A DNA stretch of 64,000 nt from Eremomyces bilateralis CBS 781.70 (GCF_010015585.1 NW_022985090.1:259059-323058), one strand, 5' to 3'. Shown: positions 22,269 through 33,304, numbered from the stretch's first letter. Notes: generated by a model from the letters alone, not told the origin. A program made the numbers and translations.

Positions 22269-22923
22269 TTACCTATGTGTAACTGCATCTAACCCACCAC
22301 AAAATGCCTCTTCCCGGTCCCTGAACTTCTGCTGCTCATTCGTCAACTCGCTCTCCTCCTTGCGAGTTTTCTCCTTTGGGAGCTTTTCCAACTTGGCTTT
22401 GAGGATTTCCCTTTTTCGCCAGATCTTGACCTGGCCTTCCGACGCCTCTGCCAATCTCTTGCGAGTTGAATCCAGCTTCAATAACAATGTGGCTCGGGTT
22501 GTTGGATATGTGGTCTCCATGGAGCAGGTCCCAGATCCGAGGGAGGTCACCTTGATCAGATCCAGTAGCGGATGAGTCTCGTGCCACTAGTAAACATTGA
22601 AAGATATAGTGCAGAATGAGGCCTTTCGAATACAACCTCTACCTTGGCAACACCATTCTGAATATCCCCTGATCATAGAACAGTTAGTCACAGTGATATA
22701 CGGACTGTCTCCTATATACCACGACTTACCCATCCCCCATACAATCCTGATTGGTTCTCTGCTGGCCAAACATTTTGCAGGATTGCTCTCGGATTCTATC
22801 ACAAATCTGGGGATTGGATTGTGAAGAACAATTTCTAGACCAGAGGTGTCGATCACCATGAGAGAGATTCCGTGCGGATGTCTGCAGCCAGTCAAAACGA
22901 TCGAATACGGGTATATACATCAT
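22269..22923 (-). pseudogene. unrecognised gene remnant with coiled-coil tail
   Basis: A minus-strand frame from 22895 reads LEIVLHNPIPRFVIESESNP. It meets a convincing intron, donor GTAAGT at 22731 and branch CTAAC before acceptor ATCAG near 22672, and after splicing continues GDIQNGVAKVEVVFERPHSA. It then stops near the end of RLIRYWI. A second frame nearby (22550-22269) encodes a strongly charged helix (KIWRKREILKAKLEKLPKEK). The two do not join cleanly, so the gene is probably broken or my splice model is incomplete. The family is unknown. Confidence 0.35.
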
Positions 22924-23609
22924 GAAACTTTTATTTAGGTCTATGAGAGGTGGGAAATTTACTAGTTAGTGAAGTTCAGTAAAACCGGAATTCCCACTTT
23001 CGATAGGTTAGCTTGTTGCCCCCGAGCAAATTTCTAGTTCTGTGCTTTGAATGCTGTTGCAGTTTCATTATATAGCAGGACCGACTTGTGCTATTTCTGG
23101 ACATTGTAGGGCCATCCGAGAAGAATTCATTGCTCGATCTCACCCAGTCAACACTGCAGATGCGCTAAGAAAACATCTCGAATTGAGAGTGGGAAGGATG
23201 TCGGTACGGAACGCGGGCGCTAACATGTGCATCAGTAAATGTTAGTATTCAAAAGCCTATGAAATGCCGCTATATATTCATGTTGCGATAGGAAAGATTT
23301 CCAAGTTACCGGTGTTGTGGAGTTGGAAAAGGGAACCTGAACTTGGTCCACCGCGTTGGTGGTTTGGAGGTCGTCATAATAAGAATCCCCGCGATAATGG
23401 CAAGGCTGAGTGTGGCTGAGACGGGGTGATTCATGACACATTCAGAACCTCACTTCGGCATGCCAAGCCTGTTTCACGACTCGGAACATCAAACTCTAGA
23501 CAACAGCGTACTCTCTCCGATCTGGACTCTATCTCTCAAGACGTGCTAACCAGTCACCAATTCCTCTCACGAAACCATCTCCGAAGCCCGTCTAACGCGA
23601 CACATTACA
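22924..23609. other. intergenic stretch
   Basis: No gene is supported. Upstream open frames at 23051-23245 and 23426-23794 (+) are short; the second overlaps the next gene in another frame. Confidence 0.35.
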
Positions 23610-24335
23610 ATGGACTCCCCCGACTCCCAAACAGTACCACCTCCCTGCCACATCTTCCTCCTCCCATACGAAATCCGCGAGAGAATCTACAAATACGCCC
23701 TCAGTACTCCGAACACCGTGACATGGCCGACAAAGCTCAAAGCCTCCAGCGTCCCCGGCGTGTCCCTCCTACAAACATGCCGCACCATCAATGACGAAGC
23801 CTCCCCGATCATCTACGCCCACAACGCCTTCTCCTTCCCTAGCCCCTCCGACGCGAACATGTTTAGCTGGACACACTACCCATGGAATCGAACAACTCCT
23901 CTGGCGCGTAAAATCACCCACCTCGACCTGGTCATCAATGACCGAGACGTGCGACTCTGGACCGGGTATCTAGGCAGCTCCTTATCTGAGCGCAGTCTCA
24001 TGCACGACTACCCCGCCCTCAAGACCCTCCGCATCAAACTCCGGTCGTCCTTCTTCGCCATGCTCGTGGATCTCGACGTCGGTGATCGGTTCCGGCGCTG
24101 GACGAACGACCCGCGGTTGCGGGAGCTGTGCATGAGCCTGGAGAACAAGACGAAGGCGGAAGTGCAGATTCGGTGCTTGGCGCGGATGCGGCGGGAGGAG
24201 ATCGAGCTGCTGGTGCAGACATTCAAGAAGGATTTGTTCTTGGATAGGAATGGGAAGGCGAAGACATGGGCGGTGGATATTTATGGGATATCGGTGGTGA
24301 TGGAGATCGCGGAATTGATGCTATCGACGGGGTAA
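23610..24335 (+). CDS. 2EXR / F-box-like fungal protein
   Basis: Single exon, 241 aa. After a short polar head the sequence CHIFLLPYEIRERIYKYALS matches the F-box-like start of the 2EXR/DUF7730-type proteins widespread in filamentous ascomycetes. It is followed by LLQTCRTINDEASPIIYAHN, the second standard block of that group. The middle has an LRR-like stretch (YPALKTLRIKLRSSFFAML). Such proteins are thought to be substrate adaptors of SCF-type ubiquitin ligases, but most are uncharacterised. The start is the first ATG after in-frame stops. The gene looks whole. Confidence 0.75.
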   Translation: MDSPDSQTVPPPCHIFLLPYEIRERIYKYALSTPNTVTWPTKLKASSVPGVSLLQTCRTINDEASPIIYAHNAFSFPSPSDANMFSWTHYPWNRTTPLARKITHLDLVINDRDVRLWTGYLGSSLSERSLMHDYPALKTLRIKLRSSFFAMLVDLDVGDRFRRWTNDPRLRELCMSLENKTKAEVQIRCLARMRREEIELLVQTFKKDLFLDRNGKAKTWAVDIYGISVVMEIAELMLSTG

Positions 24336-24811
24336 GGAGACGGCGTGGGATGTCGAAATGAAGTAATGACTGTGATGAAGGCGTTGAGGCCTGGCGCTGC
24401 TGGCACGCCGTAGGTGGCACAGAAAGCTACTAATAACAGATCCTTTTGGTGGACACGACAAGTTTCCTGGCTGACGTATTCTTGTTCGACAGCACGGACT
24501 GAGCTGTGTAAGGCCTGTCCTTGGTGGAGAGGCCTACTCTCCTTTGCTTGGTCTTCAAGCTCTGCCTTGATCGGACCTCGGACATATTCGGCGGATCTTA
24601 TTATGTAGAGCGTAGAGAGATGTAGACGACGGCGAGCAGTGACCTGCTCGCCCCTACTAGTGCAAAATGAAGACCTAATGATTGATGACCACCAAAAGGA
24701 GTAACAAGACAAAGAGCAAATTCATGAATATGCGCTTGAATTTGAGGTTTGTAAACAGGATATACATATCTATCCCTCCAAGCTCCCACCCCACTTTACC
24801 TTGATTGGATC
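24336..24811. other. intergenic stretch between convergent genes
   Basis: This is the shared 3' region of the 2EXR-like gene and of the minus-strand 709-aa gene. The minus-strand open frame 24281-24712 is motif-free and overlaps the 2EXR tail. I consider it chance. Confidence 0.4.
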
Positions 24812-26941
24812 CTACCAACCCCGGCGAAACTCCTCCGGCAGACTCATCAACGCCTCCCTTGCCTCCTCAGCCGGGTGAGGGTCCGCCAACGTCTTCCTAG
24901 ACGTCGACTTGGGGTTCAGCTTCGGCTTCTTCATCGACGGTGATAGCGGCCCGGTGTCCGAGAAATACCCGAAATTGACAAGGTCGGGCGGCGGGACAGC
25001 GTCGTTTGAGCCGAGGGAGTCATTTAACGAGGTCAGCGCCGTGGCGATCTCGGTGTCACTGAGGGAGCCGTGGTAGGGATCGGGGACTTGCTGCTGATCG
25101 ACGGAATAGAAGCCTTGGGAGGGGTTGGGGACTTGAGGATGATCGACGGCTCGAGAGAGTTTATTGGGTTTTTGGAATTGAGGTTGCTCGTCAGTACGGT
25201 ATCGCGGGCGGCCGCGAGGAGAATCACACGAGGTGCGACGTCGAGATCGCTTGAGCGTTTCACGCTCCTCGTCCGACCCCGCATCTTTCTGTTTCCGCTT
25301 GCGCCGCTCGTATCTTGATCGACTCGTCGCTTGCTTGCGTTCCATCCTCGCCCACAAGTACTTATCCTCGTCTCCTAGATGGACTAACTCATTTGAGCCC
25401 TCGAGTCCACGGCTCTTTTTCGTCCTATACATGCTCCTGGACTGCGAGTTGACCTTCGCATTCACAAGCGCATACGTCAGAGTCTTCACATGCGGCTTCC
25501 GGGTGCCCGCTTCGTATTCCCCGTGTTTGGGATAATCAGGATAAATCCCCACCAGAGTCCCGTCTTTACACGACTGAATAAAATTCGCCGCCTTGATCCG
25601 TACGTTCTCGGGTAGCGCCGCCGCGAACCGACCGCCCGGCTCCTTCGGTAGGAATTCTCGTCCGTCGGCCTTGACATCTAGGTGCCTGCAGATCTCCGGG
25701 AAGTCGAGGAATTGCTCCATGCAGTAGAGGTGGACGAACCCGGCGCAGAGGAACGGGTCGCCATCTATTTTCTGGCTGTACCACCGTTCGTCGAACGCCA
25801 CTTTCACCCGACCCTGCCAGATGACGCCCCTCGATAGCCGCTTCCTGCTAGATCCTATCTGCCGATCGGGGCATTCTGCGAAGCGGCATTGCGAGCTGTG
25901 TGAGGAGGGGTACCTTTTGGCCGAGTCAGAGGGTTGCAGTTGGATCCACAGGGTAAGATGCGAGTCTGGCGCGATGGGATGATCGAGGAGGAACTCCCGG
26001 AGCTGGTCACGACGATAGCACGCTTTTTGCAGTCCACCCCAGTTGTCGTAGTCGAACGTGTACCGGGTGCCCAGCCAGAGCTTAAGAGAATTCCTGGGAT
26101 ATCCGTAATGCAGTAAGCTGTCATACTGGTTGGACTGGGCGGCGCGGGCGTTCTCGCGTGACTTGCTGCTGACTCGGATCCATGGCTTATTGGGATCGCT
26201 TTTAGGTCGTTCCCTTCCGTAGGATTTCTTGTGAACGATTTCACTAGCATCGGTTAGTTCTTCTACTGGCGATATGGCACGGGAGTCGGGGTAGTAGTCG
26301 GAGAGGCCCGAGTCGTCGTCGGAATAGTTATGGGGAGCGGGGATTGAGAGCTTTGGTGGCTCTTGACGGGGGTTGATCAAGAAAAAAGACGGATCGGGAC
26401 GGAAATTGAGGGGGTAGAGGGAGGTAGTCGTTATTGTCTGCGACGGCTGTTCGGGGTAGGGAAAGTCTCCTTCGAAATCGCTGAAGTCCAGACTGTTGTC
26501 TACGTCAAACGCATCGATAGTACCCAAGCCCTCCCCACCAAGCAGTTGATCGATATCTTCAACATTGATTTCAGGCACCTTGAGCTGCTGCCTCGACCCA
26601 TTGTTGGCCAGTTCAGGCTGCTGCTCGGCGTCTGCTTCTAGCGATTGGTTTTCTGCTGAGTTCTGCTGAGCTGCACTAGGACGCGACAACTGCGTTACGA
26701 ATTCAAGCTCTTTGATGAACCTGTCATCTGGAGCAAGTTCCGGAAGGGTTTCTAGGGGAGAATCGTTTAAAGACGCAAAGGTATTTTCGTCAAATACGTG
26801 GTTAGCGTAATCCGTTACTCCCGCTTGCAAATTTCTCAACTCCATGAGTCCATCTCGACCAGATAGATCGTCCGCGACAACATTTGGATCGCCTCCGTTT
26901 GACTCAGGAGGATCCTCGAATAAGTCGTTGTAGTCTGACAT
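24812..26941 (-). CDS. hypothetical 709-aa protein with a central Cys-containing domain
   Basis: Single exon. The N-terminal ~200 residues are acidic and probably disordered (MSDYNDLFEDPPES... LDFSDFEGDFPYPEQ). The central ~250 residues look folded: RYTFDYDNWGGLQKACYRRD, LTLWIQLQPSDSAKRYPSSH, then CRFAECPDRQ ... RVKVAFDERWYSQ ... FLCAGFVHLYCMEQFLDFPE ... ICRHLD. Repeated Cys and His there could bind zinc. The C-terminal third is basic and Ser/Arg-rich with nuclear-localisation-like clusters (RRKRKQK, KRSRRR) and a closing SLPEEFRRGW. I do not know a named family. The acidic head, Cys/His core and basic tail suggest a nuclear protein, which is an inference. Confidence 0.75.
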   Translation of the reverse strand: MSDYNDLFEDPPESNGGDPNVVADDLSGRDGLMELRNLQAGVTDYANHVFDENTFASLNDSPLETLPELAPDDRFIKELEFVTQLSRPSAAQQNSAENQSLEADAEQQPELANNGSRQQLKVPEINVEDIDQLLGGEGLGTIDAFDVDNSLDFSDFEGDFPYPEQPSQTITTTSLYPLNFRPDPSFFLINPRQEPPKLSIPAPHNYSDDDSGLSDYYPDSRAISPVEELTDASEIVHKKSYGRERPKSDPNKPWIRVSSKSRENARAAQSNQYDSLLHYGYPRNSLKLWLGTRYTFDYDNWGGLQKACYRRDQLREFLLDHPIAPDSHLTLWIQLQPSDSAKRYPSSHSSQCRFAECPDRQIGSSRKRLSRGVIWQGRVKVAFDERWYSQKIDGDPFLCAGFVHLYCMEQFLDFPEICRHLDVKADGREFLPKEPGGRFAAALPENVRIKAANFIQSCKDGTLVGIYPDYPKHGEYEAGTRKPHVKTLTYALVNAKVNSQSRSMYRTKKSRGLEGSNELVHLGDEDKYLWARMERKQATSRSRYERRKRKQKDAGSDEERETLKRSRRRTSCDSPRGRPRYRTDEQPQFQKPNKLSRAVDHPQVPNPSQGFYSVDQQQVPDPYHGSLSDTEIATALTSLNDSLGSNDAVPPPDLVNFGYFSDTGPLSPSMKKPKLNPKSTSRKTLADPHPAEEAREALMSLPEEFRRGW

Positions 26942-27408
26942 TAGCCCATGGACAAAAAAGGAAACCTAGAACGTTCTTGTGATGCGGTCATGCAGTTGAA
27001 TTGCCGCTATTTGATGCCCGGGATCGAATGGCGAAAGCAAGTTTCATACGGAATATATTGTGATGACCCATAGTGCCAATGTAGATATCAAGTGGCTCGA
27101 AGCTTGGGGGAGAAGTGATCCTTTGATTCTGGCCGCTTTCGGCTCGAAGGGTGTGAAAGGGGCTCCACCTACGCTTCATCAAAGGCTTTATGAAATCGGC
27201 AGTTGAAGAAAATCCAAGCAATGACAAAGCCAAATGACGTCTAAGAACACCGTTCCTTTGTCCTGTTACCAGATGCGGTGCTAGTCCAGATCGACCTCGT
27301 CGACAAACAAAGACCATTGGCTGACCATGTACCATAGGCAGGAACCAGCTCTTCTCTTTCATGCATTTTGTATGGAGAATATCCGAAGTAATAATAACTA
27401 CCCCTAAG
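26942..27408. other. intergenic stretch, start of the accessory island
   Basis: A minus-strand frame of 124 residues (26988-27362) shows no motif. From here to about 44 kb, fragments and transposons dominate. Confidence 0.35.
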
Positions 27409-27475
27409 TTAGTTATAAACAGTAGTATGGCTTAGCCGATACTCAGGAGGAAGCCAAAGGATCCGCTCTGTATAG
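27409..27475 (-). pseudogene. tail fragment of a WD40-type NLR gene
   Basis: The minus strand reads TERILWLPPEYRLSHTTVYN. The same block occurs on the plus strand at about 30395-30455 as [20 protein letters not shown] at the end of the NACHT-WD40 pseudogene, and the DNA is similar too. It is therefore a scrap of a related gene in the opposite orientation. Confidence 0.55.
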
Positions 27476-28149
27476 ACAGGTTTTTGACCGAAGCGAAGAC
27501 AAGATCGCTGACAAGCAAGGCAACGAGCTAATAAAAGGCGCTGGAGAAACTGCTCTTCAGCTGAGGGGATACTGCCGGGGGGTAATAAATCATCATGCAC
27601 GGCTTGGCGCTGTCGCTCCGGCGAAGCCGCCTTGCTCATCGATACAGGATAAGTCTATTGTCGCAGGCCTAAGGCATGAGCTCTAGGAGCTTCATGCTAC
27701 AAACTGCATTAATAATCTTGCCATGACTCTCGTATATCTGTAGGGCCGGGGGACCAGGCATTCAGCTAGAACACACAACTTACACAACTTACACAATACA
27801 ACAACTTTGCTGCTGGAACAACAGCACCTAACTCCCAACCATTTTAGCACATCACGTGCGACATCTATAAACTGGATCGAGAATGAGAATGACAGTCCAC
27901 TGCTGCTGAACATTCCAGGCTTTTTCGACGCATCGAAACGTGACGTTTATTGATATTAGCGCTGACCCTCACTCCTCTGGTAAGGCCCGGTGTTGTCTCC
28001 ACTCCGAAGCCCATGGCAAGCAACACTCCAGACATCAGTAGCGTGTCCACCAACAGCCATTCGCAGGCCGCAGTGGGTACCTTCCACACACCGGTGTATT
28101 TTGGGTATAACAAAAGCGAGTAGAAATAGCTATTCGCTATACGAAGAGG
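27476..28149. other. decayed stretch between NLR fragments
   Basis: No gene is supported. A short ACACAACTT tandem occurs near 27775-27800. The sequence just before 28150 may contain the lost N-terminal domain of the NACHT gene, but no effector domain is recognisable. Confidence 0.35.
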
Positions 28150-30516
28150 CTAATCGGCCGTCTAGATCTGAATGATGTGCTCAACCCTCTGCCTGCCGCT
28201 ACAGACGCGCCTTTCAACGCCAGCGACAACACGACCCGAGCTGCCTTCCCGATACCCGCGTAGACCTCCTGCAAGGGATATACAACTGGGCTGATGGCCG
28301 AGACGAGCGCTGCATCTTCTGGTTGAACGGTTTAGCCGGCACGGGAAAGTCGACGATTGCGCGCACTGTAGCGCGCACATATGACCAGAAGCGTCTCGGA
28401 GCTAGCTTCTTCTTCTCGCGCGGCGGTGCAGATGTTGGCCATGCAGGCAAATTCATCCCGAGCATTACGTTGCAGCTGGCGAGCAGTATCCCCTCCCTCG
28501 ACCAACATATATACGATGCTCTCACAGAGCGCCGCGACATTATGAGCCAGTCTCTCCGCGACCAGTGGCAGCAGCTCGTTATTCGTCCGCTATTAAAGTT
28601 GGGCAGAGTCAGTTGCCAATCCTCGTACGTTCTGGTTGTTGATGCACTCGATGAGTGTGATAATGACAACAACATCCAAATTATCATACATCTCTTGGCT
28701 GAAGCTCGATTGTTAAAGACGATTCCATTACGAGTCTTCTAACGAGCCGACCTGTGATTCCAATTCGATATGGATTCGGCCAAATACCCGATGTCGAACA
28801 TATGGATTTTGTACTTCACAATATATCATCATCGATTGTCGATCATGATATCCGTACTTTCTTGCGGCACGAGCTTGAACTCATTGCGGCTAGACATCAC
28901 CTCGGCGCTGGTTGGCCTGGGGACCATATCGTCGAGCAACTCGTCCATAGTGCACATGAGCTATTCATTTGGGCTGCAACCGCATGTCGCTTTAACCATG
29001 AAGGCAGAAGCTTTGCTGCGGATCGCCTGTCCATAATCCTCAAGGCTAACTCCGTAGTTGACTCTGTGGACGGATTTTCTTCAGACGACTGCGACAGATG
29101 ACAAGAATGACGATCCTGCAGTGGCGCCGGAGCGTCACCTCGATAAACTCTACGTTACAGTTCTCCGGAATTCTGTCTATAAGTACAAAAAGCCAGAGAG
29201 AAATAAATGGCGTAAGCGACTGGGGACAGCGGTGGTAACGATTGCTGTACTATCTTCTCCTCTGTCCACGCAGTCACTGAGAAAATACTCGATACCACGC
29301 AAGATCAAATAAACCAAACACTAGACGATCTTCATGCGATTCTAAATATTCCAAACGATCAATCTCAACCGCTTTATTTACATCATCCTTCATTTCGGGA
29401 CTTCCTCCTTAATAGAAAAAGATATGAGCATCTACACTTTGAGATAAACGAGAAGCAAGCACATCAAACCCTTGCTACACAGTGCATTCAACTCATGTCT
29501 AGAGTTTTCAAGCAAAATATGTGTAGTATAGGGCGGCCAGGGCCGCTTGTGGCCATATGTGATACAGGCCGGCCCGGTACGCTTGTGGCTGGCATTGAAA
29601 CCCGTCATGTGGAGCAACACCTCCCTCCAGAGGTTCAGTATGCATGTATCTAAGTTACTGGATCCAGCACCTTCAAAAGAGCAACGTTCAGCTCGACGAC
29701 AACGACCAAGGGCACCGGTTCCTACAGGAGCATCTCCTTCATTGGCTAGAGACCCTTGGATGGATGAAGAAGGTTTCCGAAGGAATTCACGCCATCGTTT
29801 CTCTGGAGTCTACGACAGCGGTAAGCCAGAGTTCCAGACTAAACAGAACGTAAGTACTTAGCTAACCTCCAGCATAGTTGTATAGATGTCCCCAGCTACC
29901 TAGATTTGTTTATGACATGAAGCGATTTATCCTGTATAGCCGGTCCGCGATTGAGCAAGCACCGCTCCAAACGTATTGTAGTACGCTTGTGTTTGCTCCG
30001 GAGGGGAGTATGGTGAAGAGGCAATTCAGAGACTGCGCATGTCGATGGTTGCGAAGATTGCCAAAGATGAATCATGATTGGAATGCGTTGCTGCAGACGC
30101 TCGAGGGCCATTCAGGGTTAGTCTACGCCGTGGCCTTCGCGCCAGACGGCAAGACGCTAGTGTCGGCATCGTACGACAGGACGGTCAAGCTGTGGGATGC
30201 CGGGTCGGGCGTGCTGCAGCAGACGCTCGATATTGGAAACACCATCTACGCTCTCACTTTCTTCGATGACAGTACCTCTCTCCGGGCGGTTCTTGGATCC
30301 TTGCCCATTTTATCACCTCTCTCTAGTGGTATAGGTGTGACCAGTCTACAATATCCATCTTCTATTTTTATCAATGACCTTTGGATAAGTAGCCATACAG
30401 AGCGGGTCATTTGGCTTCCTCCCGAGTATCGGCCACGCTTTATTGCTGTTTATGAGTGCATTGTTGCATTCGGATATACATCTGGAAGAGTTATGACCAT
30501 GAAACTTACTTTGTGA
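28150..30516 (+). pseudogene. NACHT-WD40 NLR (STAND) gene, broken
   Basis: The piece order matches fungal NACHT-WD40 receptors. First comes the pre-NACHT block (DLNDVLNPLPAATDAPFNAS, then CLPDTRVDLLQGIYNWADGR). Next are Walker A (FWLNGLAGTGKSTIARTVAR, about 28314-28373), ASFFFSRGGADVGHAGKFIP and Walker B (LVVDALDECD). LTSRPVIPIRYGF is sensor 1 and LYLHHPSFRDFLLN the winged-helix end. VEQHLPPEVQYACIYLSYWI and RFLQEHLLHWLETLGWMKKV belong to the helical linker, and one recognisable WD40 unit ([20 protein letters not shown] ... RTVKLWD) precedes a terminal [11 protein letters not shown] block. The pieces lie in several frames with multiple breaks. Most of the WD40 array is missing, so the gene is dead. 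These proteins act in self/non-self recognition and programmed cell death in filamentous fungi. Confidence 0.85.
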
Positions 30517-30799
30517 TATTTCCCTAAGCATTCTTTAACCTCCTCCCCGCCCACATCCGTTACAGATGGCGTCTTTTATATACAACGTGAATAGCACGAG
30601 TGGCGACAGCCGATGGGTAATGTTTGAATACACGCCAAACGACCAACAGAACCGCATTAGTGGCTTGAGACCGAGGCCATTATTGGCATCCTCATATTCT
30701 TTTAGTAGCTAGGTGTGTAGAACGTCATATAGGGGTGCCGTTATTGCCAGCGTTGTCGCCCGTAATGGTCAGAACTTTCGGAGCCATACCTTGTTCGTG
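30517..30799. other. short intergenic stretch
   Basis: A 48-codon frame from the ATG at 30566 (MASFIYNVNSTSGDSRWVMF) is open but unsupported. The left end of the hAT relic is somewhere here and could not be placed. Confidence 0.3.
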
Positions 30800-31738
30800 A
30801 TTTATGGTAAGAAGGCAATCGGACAAGTTTTGGCCAGAGTGAGGCCCCTGGATTTCCGCAGTCCAAGTCTTCTCGCTTTTCGAAGTCTAGGGTGATCCAA
30901 TGGCCGATCACACCTAAGATCGGCAATTAATTCTCGGAGGCCCAAACATTGAGCGATACGGATAGCGCAATAGAGTTGCAACTTTGTGTCAGGCCTTGCT
31001 TGAGCGCAATCCTGCTTTGGAGAACTCATCCCTGATTCAATTATAGAGAGTATCTGCGCTCTTAACGAGAAGCTTGACATTGGCAGCTTTAAAGTCTGTT
31101 TGAAATGAAGGATGCTCCACCACCGTGAATGACTGCCGTGTCTGGATCACCCACTGAATCAATGCTTGCTCAATGCTTAGACTTGCCTTAAGAAGGCGGA
31201 CGAATCGATCGAGGGAGGTCATCGACGTTAACGACTCGCTCGGCGAGTCGCGTTTTACCCTATGGCGGGTACGGAGGTGGGTAATAAGGCTTGAGGTCGA
31301 TCCATGGCGAGCAGAATCGGTCGAGGACCAACTACAGCGTTTGCACACAAATACTCGATCATTCTTAGGAGGCTGGCCCCATTTAGTTTCGAGCACGTTA
31401 ATCCAAAAGTTCTCTAAAGCCCAGCTAGTTTGTGCCTTTGCTTTTCTGATCTGGCGTCTGGCCAGAGTGGTTAACTCAGTGACGGTCGGCGGTTCAGAGC
31501 TTAGAGGCTGAGGCTACGAAGAGCAGTGAACTTGTGATATTGACTCAAATGATGTCAAGCTATCAGACTTGAGAGACTCGTATGATCTAGGAGACCCTTG
31601 AGGCTCGGACTCGAGGTCATCAGGAATCTCTAGAGAAAGATCTAGGGGAGTGACATCCAATCCGTTGGTTAATGCCACATAATCGCGGCGAAGGGCTGTT
31701 CGTGGACTTCGGGAGAAGGCGATACCAGATTAAGCCAT
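30800..31738 (-). mobile_element. hAT transposon, N-terminal part of the transposase (broken)
   Basis: Reading leftwards from 31738, one frame gives RSPRTALRRDYVALTNGLDV, then WALENFWINVLETKWG. A BED-type zinc finger follows (FVCKRCSWSSTDSARHGSTS SLITHLRTRH; two Cys and two His), then the block SIEQALIQWVIQTRQSFTVV and VEHPSFQTDF typical of fungal hAT transposases (N-terminal DNA-binding part). There are two early in-frame stops, and the RNase-H core with the hAT C-terminal dimerisation motif is missing, so it cannot move itself. The 5' flank appears to run right through the ~490-bp repeat to a possible hAT end near 32453. Confidence 0.75.
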
Positions 31739-31855
31739 GCTGCGTAAGAAATCAGGATTACTCTCGTTGCTACGATCCTAGACTTCATAGATGTTAAGTA
31801 AATCGATATTGTGTTGTTTATTGAATAGAATTGAACGGCAACACATGTAGGATCG

Positions 31856-32343
31856 TTAACGCGATAGACGTGCCATAACTATCCAGGATTCGCGGCTTGA
31901 AGTACCATACACAAACCACCATTCTCCATCACCGAAAGTCGAATACATGATTTGACGCGCCATTAACGTGTCAACTCATGTAACTTATTCCCAGTGCAAA
32001 TTTAATAGTTATTTAATAGGTTTTGGAGATTTTAGGCGGCGTTCACGTTTGAGAGGTTGTTTGCGCGGAAACTTGAATAAAAATGATATTAGGAATGAGA
32101 GGCATTCTTTGAATCTCTCTATACTCTACCTGTAATAGAATAGGGCCCCGTACCTAGACATACGGGATATATGGAATCCAAATTCATGGCTATTCGCAGC
32201 ACGGCTCAAAGCAGCGCAAAAAACACCTGCGTGTATTCTGGCATAGGAGCTGGACTGAAATCTGTCTATTGACAAGCAAGACGATAGCATATAACTATAG
32301 TTATGGGAAGAGGAAATGGGTCGGCCCGGAACAACAAATCCCC
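31856..32343 (+). repeat. ~490-bp dispersed repeat, copy A
   Basis: From GTTAACGCGATAGACGTG to GGAACAACAAATCCCC the sequence matches 52193-52672 in the same orientation with scattered substitutions and a few small indels. It lies between the start of the broken hAT transposase and a hAT-like terminus, so it is probably the 5' non-coding region of that hAT family. It encodes no convincing protein. Confidence 0.8.
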
Positions 32344-32453
32344 GGAGAGATAGTTATGTGAATAATAACTATGAATAACTAACTACGAATACGAATAACT
32401 AACTATGAATACGGGCCATATTCGTATTCATTTATTCCTTTCGGAGCTCTACC
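32344..32453. mobile_element. hAT-like terminus of the 30.8-32.5 kb element
   Basis: The stretch is AT-rich with ACGAATACGAATAAC-type words and ends TTCCTTTCGGAGCTCTACC. The reverse complement (GGTAGAGCTCCGAAAGGAAT) closely matches GGTAGAGGTCCGAAACGAAT at 51458. I read both as ends of one hAT family. The exact end and target duplication are not certain. Confidence 0.4.
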
Positions 32454-32977
32454 AATATATTCCATGACAGAGACGCAGACGGCAAACTGCTCGCCGATGA
32501 TACACATACTGATACCTCGTTCGAGCTATGTTATATTACCTGGCAGGACATCGATAACCTCTCTAAAATTGTTGCCATGTGGACCAGGTGTAAGGGGGAA
32601 GACATTCTGCCTCTTATTACTATCTGAGTTGCGGAGAGGCGCCAATAAGAGATAGAAACCCATAATCATACGGCAACTACATGTTCTGAAATAAGCCGAA
32701 CCCGTCAAGAAAGGCGAGCAGGGGAATAGAGATGATGGTAGAGCTTTTGCTAAACTTGTCAACGAGATACTGGCGACTATATCCCGCTATCTCCAACTGA
32801 GCAAAATGTTTGCAAACTTGCGAAAAGCATTTCCAAAATGCTACCAATCTGGATCATGTAAGTGGGTAATTTGTCTTTTCAGTCCGACGTTGACGCTAGT
32901 TCTAGCATCAAATGGTGCATTTAGAGCGATTGATTGAATTCTACGGTTGCTACTAAACATTCAGTACCTAGCCCGGC
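32454..32977. other. decayed stretch
   Basis: A plus-strand frame near 32455-32625 reads HDRDADGKLLADDTHTDTSF and looks protein-like, but it has no start or family. No gene is supported. Confidence 0.3.
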
Positions 32978-33304
32978 ATGATAATCCACCTAGAATCCGG
33001 CCCATGCGAGTCCAAAATCGATATATACAATTTGAACGAGACTGCCGCTACGTGGTTTCAGTGGAAGGCTTATGTTGACGAAGAGTATCAGGATGTGCTA
33101 CTTCATCATCGTGAGGTACAATCTGAGTACAGCGAAGAGGTCTACCCGTTCTGGTGCCCTGAATGCGATACAGGTTTTACAAAGCTATCAGGTCTATTTC
33201 AGTACGTGTGTAGCAAAGCATGCAATCAAGATTTGTACGAAGACAAGATGGGCAAATTGATCAGATGGCTAGAAAAGGAGCATAGTGCTAGTGGGCGTGA
33301 GTGA
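32978..33304 (+). pseudogene. C2H2 zinc-finger protein, truncated C-terminal half
   Basis: The 108-residue frame opens MIIHLESGPCESKIDIYNLN and ends FWCPECDTGFTKLSGLFQYV ... MGKLIRWLEKEHSASG. The order 'HLESG-C-S-I-D ... C-P-x-C-x-x-x-F-x-x-x-x-x-L-x-Q-x-V' matches a common fungal C2H2 protein. There the HLESG stretch is preceded by a first finger (C-x2-C ... F), which is missing here. In this copy the last His of the finger is also replaced (FQYVCSKAC). It is likely a truncated gene. Confidence 0.5.

Noticed and set aside
31461-31480. tRNA A-box-like sequence (GCCAGAGTGGTTAACTCAGT)
   Set aside because: It lies inside the hAT transposase reading (minus strand LTTLARRQIRK), and no acceptor stem, anticodon arm or B-box partner is found.
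31856-32343. ~490-bp repeat as a solo LTR
   Set aside because: The ends are not a clear TG...CA pair, no flanking 5-bp duplication is seen at either copy, and it sits inside a hAT element context.
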